64,000 bases of DNA from Hedera helix. Lineage: Eukaryota; Streptophyta; Magnoliopsida; Apiales; Araliaceae. Of this stretch, positions 44,806-53,878 are shown in pieces (position 1 is the stretch's first letter; every line of letters starts with the position of its first letter). The position numbers were made by a program, and so were the translations under genes. The notes beneath the pieces are model-generated. The model saw only the letters and a list, made by a program, of their open reading frames with translations. It ran no database searches and was not told the origin of the DNA. The stretch is from contig OX359267.1 of NCBI GenBank assembly GCA_947179155.2, positions 36,162,498 to 36,226,497 of the forward strand. The letters are read 5' to 3'.

Positions 44806-45102
44806 AGAGATAAGACATGACTTAGTGACCCGTTTGATTCTTAGTGAGTCATACCCTTAGTGGGAGGACTTAGAGTCCAGGACTTAGTTTCCAAATTGTA
44901 AGGACTTAGTGTCCGTTTATCCTTAGTGAAATATCCTTGCTTAGCGGAGCGAAAGAGAGGAGTATGAGTAGTTCAGGCTCCGAACCTCTTAAAAATCTCT
45001 GTGTACTCAATGTCTCTTTACCCCTTCTTATCTTTCATGTTTATGCTTGTATGTTGTACTTCTCAATCTTTCATATCTATGATTAGGAAGGGAATTTACC
45101 AA
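44806..45102 (+). repeat. Sirevirus-like copia 5' LTR, segment 3
   Basis: It resumes the GACTTAGTGACCC wording interrupted at 40858 and runs to the Athila-like insertion. Confidence 0.5.
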
Positions 45103-45107
45103 GTACT

Positions 45108-45340
45108 TGATAGGGTTAAATTATATGATATTTTTATTCCCCAATACTTAGTTTTTATATTTATTGTATGCTTACATGTTTAATTATTTAGCTCATTTTG
45201 ATTTTAATAGGTTTTTAGTTAATTTATGTTAATTTAGGTAATTCTATAGTATTTTAATTTATTTTTGTGTTTTTGTAAACTTTATTTTAATTTAGTAATT
45301 TTTCTTAGATTTTATTTTTCTAGTTTTTCATCATTTAATT
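45108..45340 (+). repeat. Truncated 5' LTR of the Athila-like element
   Basis: It matches the first part of the 3' LTR, then passes directly into gag near a shared TTTTAGTTGTGCAGG/TTTTGTAGG-like sequence, the likely deletion junction. Confidence 0.6.
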
Positions 45341-45358
45341 TAGTTGTGCAGGTTCAGG

Positions 45359-46477
45359 ATGGAAGTCATGCATGATTATGTCAATGAGATAACTATTTCT
45401 TCTCTTAAACAACAAATTAATGATCTAACTTCTCTTGTTTATCAAATGGTTGCAGGTAATGCACAACCAATGGAAGCTTGTAGAATTTGTGCGGTGGTAG
45501 GACATCCAACTAATATGTGCCCCATTCTTCTAGAGGAGTCCTATGACCAAATCAATATAGCAAGTGGTTTCCCTGGTCAACCCCAATGGAAATATGATCC
45601 CTATTCAAACGCGTATAATTCGGGATTGAGGGATCATCCTAATTTTGGCTATGCGAATCCACAAATGAATCTGCCCGCAAATTCGAATTTTTCAAGCTAT
45701 CAACAATACATGCAACCATATCCCCAACAACAACAGAGTCAAACAAATACTTCTGATATGTCTTTAAAAGATATGCTTAAATTAATTGAAGCTAACACTT
45801 TACAATTTCAACAAGACATGAAGGCCAGTATTCAGGAAAATAATGCAATTATTTAGCGTTTGGGTACTCCATTGGGGCAAATCGCAATCGATCAATTGGA
45901 AGAGCAAAGTTCTGTGCAAGTACCTTTTCAAATGGTGGATAATCTAACGGAGAATACAAGTGTACAAGTGTTAAGAAGTGGTAACGATATAGAAGATCTA
46001 GAAAAGACAGTTCCTCCATCACCGAAGCAAGATGAAGCAAACAACGTCAATGAAGCGGACAGTGTTAATATAGACAATGATGTTATTTTTTATGATGACA
46101 TGCCTAAGGTGATGGAAGTTGTTGAGGAGATAAATAAGAAAAAGTTAGAGATTGCAATTACCAACAATTTGGAGTTAGAGGAAGAAGAAGCAATTGACCT
46201 GAAACAAGATTTGAAGGAGGATGAAGCTCCATTAAATTCTTTGCCAATGATTTTTGATAATAATGCAATTATTTCCATTCCATTGCCTGTTACTCATAAC
46301 AAATTTTTATCTCTTGTTTTGCAGGATCCCATTATGAATTTAAAGAATCTTCATAGTTATTTATCACTTGAAAAAGGAGTAAAACGTTCATGTCAAGTAC
46401 AAGGGAGACTGAATCTACCTATGAAGAATAACATGATGGATGGGGTACTCAAAATTCATGAAGTTGGAGTAACGTAG
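45359..46477 (+). pseudogene. Athila-like gag fragment with in-frame stop
   Basis: The translation has a zinc knuckle CRICAVVGHPTNMC (C-x2-C-x4-H-x4-C), then NAYNSGLRDHPNFGYANPQ, wording typical of Athila gag (PYSNTYNPGWRNHPN). It continues through a Gln-rich part and a helical segment to a TAG at 45853-45855. The same frame continues from 45860 with RLGTPLGQIAIDQL and an acidic linker to 46477. The N-terminal capsid domain is missing through the upstream deletion. Confidence 0.72.
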
Positions 46478-47816
46478 TACTTTGGTCTGCTGTCAAGCCA
46501 ATGACGATAAACAAAGGCGCTGCTTGGGAGGCAACCCAAGAAAACAGATTTGCATTTTTTTCCCTTTTTCTTTTTATAGTTATTTGTGACTTTTTCTTTG
46601 CATTTTATTTTACATTGGGGACAATGTAAATTTTAAGTGTGGGAGAAGGGATATAGGATTTTTATTATTTTTAGGTCATATTTTGAAAATTTAAGAAATT
46701 TTAAAATTTTAAATTTTGTGGGTAAATTGACTGCAAACCCTCACGAGACAAAACTCGTCCACTTGGGGTAACTTTGGGGTTTAAAAGCTTGTTGCACATG
46801 CTAAGTGTAATCGTGTTTCCTACGAAAATGGGGTAGTTTTTTATTTTTATTTTTTAGGATGAGTCACTTGAGCAATGAGTTAATTGGATTTTAAATTTTT
46901 AGCCAATGATAAAATCTTGATTTTTATTTAATAACTCTTGAAAAAATAATAAATTTTTTGCTTAGTTTGGATTTTTGACTTTTTATTGATTATTACTTTG
47001 TTTGATATCTTTTAAATTTTATGCACTTATATCCATTTATTTGAGCTAGTTTTAATTAAGAGAAAGTTTAAAAGGTTAAATGCTTATGAAAGATATTTTT
47101 GAGCTTTATATCTTATTTGAAGTGAAATGTAAGACAAAATATAATTTGAAGGAGATGATTTAGGTAATTTTTCTAGGATTATTATTGGAAAAAATTATGT
47201 GGTGGGTTGAGATGGAGCGTAAAATGCACTCACTTATAAACACATGAAAAAGCGGGATGGAGCGTAAAACGCACTCGCTGGTGAGATAGAGCATAAAATG
47301 CACTCACTAAAGAAGAAAAAAAATAAAATAGGATGGAGCATAAAATGCACCCATTAAAAGAAAGGAAAAAATTGATTGGAAAAATATTTAAAAAAATTGA
47401 TGTTAATAATCCTAGTATGCCTAATTGTTTGAAACCTTTTGATCTTCTAGGTTATATTTGTCTATATTAACAAAGAGTAATGTGAAAAATAAATATATTG
47501 AGTTTTATTATATCTTTTATAAGGTAATTAATGACCGAAACTTATCTGAATTTTGATTAGTTTGATATATTTGGATTCACGCACACATACAAAAGGTCTT
47601 GAGTATAGTAAGATTAATAAATATGTTGAAATTCTAGATTTTGTATAATTTTGATATTTTCTTTGAGTTATTATTTTAAAAATCTTTGAGGCAAATGTTG
47701 AATTCATATTGATTTGTTGTTCGAGTCAAGTAAGTTATTTGGTTATTAGTTTTATTTCTATATTTTTTATTTTTGTTTTGCCTGAGGACGAGCAAAAAGC
47801 TAAGTGTGGGGGTATT
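46478..47816 (+). other. Athila-like 3' non-coding region with polypurine tract
   Basis: No coding sequence. Four imperfect GGATGGAGCGTAAAATGCAC repeats lie at 47209-47356. The region ends in AAGTGTGGGGGTATT before the 3' LTR. Confidence 0.6.
47209..47356. repeat. Four GATGGAGC(G/A)TAAAATGCACTCACT repeats
   Basis: Imperfect copies of about 25 bp are spaced irregularly in the Athila-like 3' region. Confidence 0.75.
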
Positions 47817-48545
47817 TGATAGGGTTAAATTATATGATATTTTTATTCTCCAATACTTAATTTTTATATTTATTGTATGCTTAAATGCTTAATTATTTAG
47901 CTCATTTTGATTTTAATAGATTTTATAGGGTTTTAGTTAATTTATGTTAATTTAGGTAATTTTATAGTATTTATATATATTTTTTATTTATGTGTTTTTA
48001 TTTATTTTTAGCATTTTAGGTGTTTTATTAATCATTATGCATTTTTATTATTTTTATATTATTTTTAATTATTTTATATTTTATTTTGTAGGAAAATAAG
48101 CTTTGGGGGCATTTTTATAAATTCTGCAAAGCTCTGATGACATTTTGGTAATTAAGCAGCACGGTGGCATTTTGGTAATTTCTGAAGTTAGCGCGCGCGC
48201 AATGCACGTGGATGGACTGGCCAGGTAGCTGAAACGACGTCGTTTCATCAAGCTTCCGTGCAATGCGCACGGTATGCGGAATAGCAGCAAGAAAGCAAAC
48301 GAAACGACGTCGTTTAGCATCAGGGTGCCGCGCAATGCGCGGTTGGCACGCGTTGACCGGGTCAAGGGAGCGAAGGGCGTGTTTGTTTGCGCGAAAATTG
48401 GCCAAAATGGAATTATTCGCGAATTTTTGCTATTTTTTGATTCCAAAATGGATTTTAATTCCAATTAGGGTTAGGATAATAATTATTTTATTTTTCTTTT
48501 ATTTTTAATTGTAAATCCTACTAGGGTTAGGAGGATTGTGGAGCC

Positions 48546-48556
48546 TATAAATAAAG
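48546..48556 (+). promoter_or_regulatory. TATA box in the Athila-like LTR
   Basis: CCTATAAATAAAGGG lies in the middle of the LTR, followed 60-80 bp downstream by an ATTAGAATAAAAATTC stretch that could serve as a poly(A) signal. Confidence 0.45.
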
Positions 48557-49062
48557 GGTTTGACACACAATGTAACATACAACTCTCATTAGAATAAAAA
48601 TTCTCTCTTCTATTCTTTAGTGTTCTCTACAATTATGAGTAGTTAAATTATTTTTCTTGGTTTAAGTGATTGAAGCCATCAAGATTTATACACTGTGAGA
48701 TCTAATTTTTTTTAATTGTTCAATTTATATTTTGATTATTGAACATTTTTCTATGCTTAATTTTATGATTGATTTGTTTAATTGCTAGGAGTGCTACTAG
48801 TTTATTATTGATATTAATCTACTGCTATTTGTGAAGCAACTAAGTTTAATAATTGTTTTGCAAATCAAAAGATTATTTTATCTTAGGAAGAATATTCATC
48901 TAAATTAAATGCAAACAAGTGGCTTGTGTTGTTTAGTTCAACGATCTCTCTAATTCTTTATGTTGCTATTAAATTAAATCTTTAGCAAGTGCCGGAAGTT
49001 GTTTATTAGTAAGGATATTTAGACCAAGTGGCTCTACTGATTTAAAATTAAGGAGAGAGGAG

Positions 49063-49158
49063 ATAAATTATTCCACCTGCGAGTAGTTCTTTCTACGGTG
49101 AATGTTTAAAATAAATTATTCCACCTGCGAGTAGTTCTTTCTACGGTGAATGTTTAAA
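49063..49158 (+). repeat. Exact 48-bp tandem duplication in the LTR
   Basis: 49063-49110 and 49111-49158 are identical (ATAAATTATTCCACCTGCGA...). Confidence 0.9.
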
Positions 49159-49435
49159 ATATGAATTGAGTTATTCTTGCATCAGTGATCAGTTGTAAAT
49201 TCTTGATGGTGGATATTAACTTACACCAAGGCTTTTTCTTCTTATTTATTTCTTGCATATTTATTTTAGTTAATTTTATTTAAATGATTTCTTTAATTAA
49301 AACCCCCCAAATTTTGGTTTACAAAACATAAAATTAAATTAATCATTCTTTGTAGGATCGACTCTTACTTGCACTACTACATATTTATTTTTTCAAAGTA
49401 AAATTTTATTTTTGGGTGCCTGCGACATCACACCA

Positions 49436-49582
49436 GTACTTTAATTCCACCGCGCTTATAACGGTTTATGCATTTGGTAAAGATATTTAAAAAGGCAAAT
49501 ATTCATATAATATTAAATGTTTGTATGATGATCTATTCAACCCTCCTTCTAGATCATCCTAATGTATCATCTAGGAATCAAC
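49436..49582 (+). repeat. Sirevirus-like copia 5' LTR, segment 4 (LTR end)
   Basis: It ends CTATTCAACCCTCC...GGAATCAACA at 49582, the usual end of Sirevirus-type LTRs. The primer site follows directly. After removing the three insertions the LTR would be about 3.2 kb. Confidence 0.65.
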
Positions 49583-49584
49583 AA

Positions 49585-49596
49585 TTGGTATCAGAG
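49585..49596 (+). promoter_or_regulatory. Primer binding site of the outer Sirevirus-like element
   Basis: TGGTATCAGAGC is a perfect initiator-Met-type site, two bases after the LTR end. The element's body is missing: about 30 bp further on an unrelated Ty3 fragment begins. Confidence 0.8.
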
Positions 49597-49627
49597 CAGG
49601 TTCTCCGAAAATTTGCTTAAACAATAA

Positions 49628-50830
49628 AAAACTTCACCTTAACCAGCATCTGTTGAGGAGCCGTGCCATAAATTAATAGCAATTTAACTGTCCTGACAGT
49701 GTGCACTGGCTCATTCCCGAGCTCATATAAAAGAGACTCCTGTCTGACCTCCATCTTCTCCCCTTCTATGCATGACTATAAAACACGTCCACCGAAAACC
49801 CATTGTTGATCATTATTCGCTTCATATCCACTGAGTCTACTTGTGTTGCGATAACCAATGCCTATTCATGTTATTCTACTACGTCTGGGGGTAATCATCT
49901 TCGGTAAAAGAGATCACTGTGTTACAAAAAGGCCTATTAAGTGATCCCCTTGTTATGACATTAATTACCCGTCGAGGTTAAACTTCTTGTTCTAACCCTT
50001 GATCTTCAGCTTGTGCTTGGTTCTGTGCTGGTGCCTCCTTACCAGCCACGTACTGAATCAACTCTTTACTTTGAACTTTCTTCTCAATCATGTCCTTTAA
50101 TCCACTGTATGATTCTGTAGAATAACCTACCAGCCGATGGTACTGACAATACAGGTTGTTGTTCTTCTTTAAATGACGAGGGCCTGATGGCTTCGGCCTA
50201 GCAGCAGGTGTACTCTTCATTACTTCAAGAATCTTTACCCTATCTGTGTTCAATGGAGTGTAAACCTTATTATCTGTTCGGGGGACGAAATGATGGTTGG
50301 TTTGTTATAGGTTGTCCTCCGTTTGGCCTGATCCGATCCCAAACATTAGCCTTATTATCTCTGGTCGTCCCCCTTGTTATTCTGCAGTAAACTAACCATT
50401 GCCTCCTCAATTATGATAAACTTCTCAGGCTTTTTGTATGCATCAGACAGATCCTTTGGATGGCTAAACATGATATCCTTCATTAGCTTCTTCGACCGTT
50501 CGATGTCCAACCCTATTATAAAGAACCATAGAGCCCGTGTCATGTTAAGATTAGTAATTATACCAACTGCACCCCAGAACCTCTACACATATTGACTCAG
50601 TGTCTCCCCGGGTTTCTATTTAATTTGCATCAAAGAAGCTGTGAGCTTTCTTTTACTTTTATTACTTCTGAATTGCTTGTAAAATTTATCGCATAACTCT
50701 TGTTATGAATTCATGCAGTTCAAAGGTAGAAACATCATCCACTGCTTTGCTCCCTTCTTTAATGTCGTGAGGAAAATATGGCATATACCCGCATCTGAGT
50801 AATTGTAATACCATATGAGCCGCTCATAAG
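49628..50830 (-). pseudogene. Ty3 (Tat-like) gag-protease fragment, degenerate
   Basis: On the minus strand, in order: KPGETLSQYV and FIIGLDIERSKKLM (capsid; 50355-50640), VYTPLNTDRVKILEVMK, then YCQYHRLVGYSTESY (nucleocapsid with damaged Cys; 49978-50253), then ALVIATQVD and INNGFSVDV at the place of the retropepsin active site (about 49790-49850), where the catalytic Asp is Asn. LLLIYGTAPQQ (about 49660) also fits protease. Several stops interrupt it. It shares YTPLN with the gag relic at 1-460. Confidence 0.68.
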
Positions 50831-50842
50831 AGTGCATATGAT

Positions 50843-50990
50843 TAGACCTGGCAAAATTGGCCCGGGCCAGCGGGCTGAGCCCGCCAGTCTGCCCGTAAAA
50901 TGGTGGGCTGTGAGTTTACATTTTTAACCGAGGAAACATTGGGCCATTTTGGCCTGGCCTGTGATGGCCTGGCCCGCCCGCGATCTATTT
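50843..50990. mobile_element. GC-rich terminus resembling a hAT element end
   Basis: It begins TAGACCTGGCAAAATTGG and is dense in GGCCCG/GGCCTG motifs on both strands, as in the ends of many plant hAT transposons (TAGxxCTGGCAAAA). I found no matching opposite end or transposase in this window. Confidence 0.3.
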
Positions 50991-51020
50991 TTTTTTATAA
51001 AAAAATTAATGTTTTGCTTT

Positions 51021-51085
51021 CGTTGAGAGTTGGACTTAAGACCTCTAACTTAATAAATAAGAACTCAAACCAACTGAGCTACAAA
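51021..51085 (-). repeat. tRNA-like relic (SINE-like, box A and box B)
   Basis: On the minus strand, GTAGCTCAGTTGGTTTGAG is a good tRNA D-arm/box A, and about 30 bases later GGTCTTAAGTCCAACTC matches a T-arm/box B with changes. An A-rich tract follows. The acceptor stem does not close, so it is not a working tRNA gene. Confidence 0.4.
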
Positions 51086-51089
51086 AGTT

Positions 51090-51984
51090 TTAGTCTACCT
51101 ACAATCTTCAATCGTATTTCTTATTAATTTTTTTCTCTCTCTAAGCTCTCATTTCAAGTAAAGTAACACACTTGCCGGCTGCTACCTAATTTCATTTATG
51201 TTTCTCTTTCTTCATTCTTCCTTTCCGATCTCTCTAACGACTCTCTAAAACATTTCACTAGATCTAAGAAGTTCTTACAAAAAAATAGTCTAATTAAATG
51301 TTTTTTTTAGTCATTTTATATACAAATCTACCATTTTGATTTACAAAAATCTGATTTTAAAAACTCGTTCAATATTTTCTTTTCGATTACATCTTATTTA
51401 GTAGATCAGTGAAGGTTTTGTAATGCATCATATATTTACGTTTGTAGTGTATGCAGTTCTTTTTAGTTTCATCTTTTGGGTGTTAATTGATGTTAATGTT
51501 TCTGGGGTTCTTTTTTTTATTTTTTTTATTATTAAAGGTTTGATTTCGTGAGTATTAATGGCGATTGTATTGTTGTTTTGATTTCTCATGTCAAGTTTCT
51601 TACTTTATATATAAAATAGCACTAAGGGCCTCTAGGGCTTAGATTATCCTATTTTTCCTGTTTAGTAAATGTTCATCTTATTCTATAACTACTTTTACTG
51701 TATGTGCTACAAATTTCATATAAGTGGTATGTTTGTCTTTTTATTTAAAGGCCCATTGTTATGCATCTTGCTTTAGTTTCCCTACATTTAGTAACTTGAG
51801 CCATTTGGAGCAGCATACATTTATTTTTCCATCAATGTTCTTGGCCTTCTTAAATTGTTCAATGTGGAAAATATTCAACATTCTTTCTCATTGTATGATT
51901 ACCAGGAATTACACATAGAATTTTTAGAATGCAGAAGACCAGTTTTTAGAGATTTGATATGCCTATGAACATTTCTGACAATTT
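51090..51984. other. AT-rich spacer, nothing recognised
   Basis: No coding, tRNA or clear transposon signal is seen. T-rich runs occur near 51300 and 51510. Confidence 0.4.
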
Positions 51985-53557
51985 TGTCAGTTGCCAATGA
52001 CACGAAAGATATCTGGAAGGGGGGGGGGTTGAATAGATTCTTTAAAACTTTTATTTTATTTTATTTTAAGAGAGAATGAATTATTAATCAATTAATTTAG
52101 CACAGTAGAATATGATTTTTTGCCCTTCTTGATGTAATAATTCAACAAGAAGTTATATAGGAGTTATAGCATTTAATAGACACAAGATGAAAGACACCAG
52201 GTTTTAAGTGGTTCAGAGTTCATAAGACTTCTACTCCACTATTCTGCTCTTTGAGCAACAAATCCATTAAGGATACTCTTATAATTTTCGAATCACTAAG
52301 ATTCCTTTAAGACCAGCAGCCTTGGAACTTTAGTTCACTAAGAACTCTTCTAGTGAGTAGTATTGGTTTGGGTGTGCTACTAAGTTGCGTTTAGCATAAG
52401 TTTCTGAAGAATTTAGTAGCGAAGCAAGATACTTTTTCGTTTGATCTTTTTGAACTCTTGCGTATACTTTCTTTCTTGTGTGTCACCCTTTTCTTTTTTA
52501 AATCTGGGCGTCTCTTATATGAGCTTCAGATTTCTTCCCGTTTGAAATCTGCCCTATGCTTCAGTTTCTGCCCGTTACCTCATGATGTAGAGTTGCTGAA
52601 TATTATATTCATTTAGCTCATTAATGTTCTGACGAGGTATTAATTGACCTTCTAACACTATCCATAAAAAGGTGTTTCCTTTTTCCTTGGGATAAGACGT
52701 GTCAGTTGTAGGTTTCTGTCAACTTTTATAGAGGCGTTTGGTCTTCTATAAAATATGGCTGATAGGACACAGTCTTCTGACTTTGGCACTACCTTGAAAT
52801 CTTCACTCTGTCGCGTAGCATATTTTGGTCAGTCCTTTGACATTTCTGACTTTAAGCTCTTGGCAGAGGTTTATCTGTCACATCGATGTAGACTGTTCTT
52901 CTCAACTAAGTTACTTCTGTCTTTTAGTACAAGAGAAGAACCATCAGATGTTTAGGTTCTGATTTGCATGATGTGTAGCTGATGAGAGTCGTAGTATTGC
53001 TTTAAATGACTCTTGCTTTTGCTCAACGAATCTCTACGATCAACTCTATGATCATTCTTACTGTACTGCCTGTTCTGCGATAAGGCATATCGTAGATTTT
53101 ACTCTACGACCACTCTGTTGGCCGTATAGTCCGTTCTATGGTTGCTTGCTTTGGTTGTAGAGTCTTCCTTACGCGGAATCGTAGAGTCCATTCTATGATC
53201 AGACTGAGTCGTTGAGTCTTCTTGGCGTAGAGTCGTAGAGTCCATTCTACAATCAGACTGAGTCGTTGAGTCTTCTTGGTGCGGAGTCATAGAGTCCATT
53301 CTACGATCAAACTGTCTGAAGAGATAAATTACAAGATCAACCTAACAGATTTGATCTTTTTAAAATCTAAGTCCTTGTACACCACAAAGGACTTTACAGC
53401 TCAATACATTCATATCCAAAAGACCAACCTAACAGTTTTGATCTTATCTAACTAAGTCCTTGTACATCATAATCAATCAAAGGACTTTACAACTCTACTA
53501 TTGAATGCATTTATCAACTTAATTCTTATCATCAAATTAAATATACAATGTACAACA
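51985..53557 (-). repeat. Sirevirus-like 3' LTR (left)
   Basis: TGTCAGTTGCC...TACAACA, 1573 bp. It has CTATTCAACCCC-type wording at its minus-strand end (near 52030). A cluster of three imperfect units of about 53 bp (GAGTCGTAGAGTCCATTCTAC...GAGTCGTTGAGTCTTCTTGG) spans 53170-53315. Confidence 0.8.
53170..53315. repeat. Tandem repeat of about 53 bp rich in CGTAGAGTC motifs
   Basis: Three imperfect units, each with GTAGAGTCCATTCTA and GAGTCGTTGAGTCTTCTTGG. The corresponding region of the right LTR (63850-63985) has a rearranged version. Confidence 0.75.
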
Positions 53558-53573
53558 ATCTCCCCCTATTTGA
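53558..53573 (-). promoter_or_regulatory. Sirevirus-like polypurine tract
   Basis: AAATAGGGGGAGAT on the minus strand directly before the LTR start TGTTGTACATTG. Confidence 0.7.
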
Positions 53574-53878
53574 TGATGACAACACTAATAGTATAAGGTA
53601 ATTTGAACAAATTAATTAAGTAAATGCATTTGAATGAGAGAATGCCTAATATACAGTGAGCAACTGTATTTCTTAAAAAATATGAATTTTATTAATATAT
53701 AGTCAGTTGTACAATGAGTGGTTAAAAAATACATAAAAGTTTGAAATACTTATTTCCTTCTACTAGGAGGTCTTCTTCTCTCATCTTCCTGCCTTTGCCT
53801 AGGAGATCTTCTTCTCTTCTCTTCCTGCCTTTTCCTGAAGAGTGCTCTCCTTTCCTCTTCTGCTCTTTTAAGATCCAT

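Larger units (their letters stand above)
45108..49435 (+). mobile_element. Athila-like Ty3 deletion derivative
   Basis: The left end (45108, TGATAGGGTTAAATT) and the 3' LTR start (47817) share about 190 bases. The element ends at 49435 (CACCA), and GTACT is duplicated perfectly on both sides (45103-45107 and 49436-49440). Internally there is only part of gag and an Athila-type 3' region: GGGAGGCAACCCAAG at about 46528, a GGGGACAATGTAAA tract, and the polypurine tract AAGTGTGGGGG before the 3' LTR. The 5' LTR, primer site, start of gag and all of pol are missing, so it cannot replicate by itself. Confidence 0.72.
47817..49435 (+). repeat. 3' LTR of the Athila-like element
   Basis: The LTR is 1619 bp, TGATAGGG...CACCA. 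It has two AAACGACGTCGTTT palindromes (48232-48245, 48301-48314), two short hairpins, a TATAAATAAAG box at 48546-48556 and an exact 48-bp tandem duplication (49063-49158). Confidence 0.75.

Noticed and set aside
48081..48508. Overlapping ORFs on both strands in the GC-rich part of the Athila-like LTR
   Set aside because: No domain; frames are open because of the local GC-rich palindromic sequence.
51021..51085. A functional tRNA gene
   Set aside because: The D-arm and T-arm are recognisable but there is no closing acceptor stem and the box B has changes.
53099..53299. Repetitive peptide ORF (MDSTTLRQEDSTTQSD-like), again at 63775-63999
   Set aside because: It is the CGTAGAGTC repeat of the LTR read in frame; present in both LTRs.
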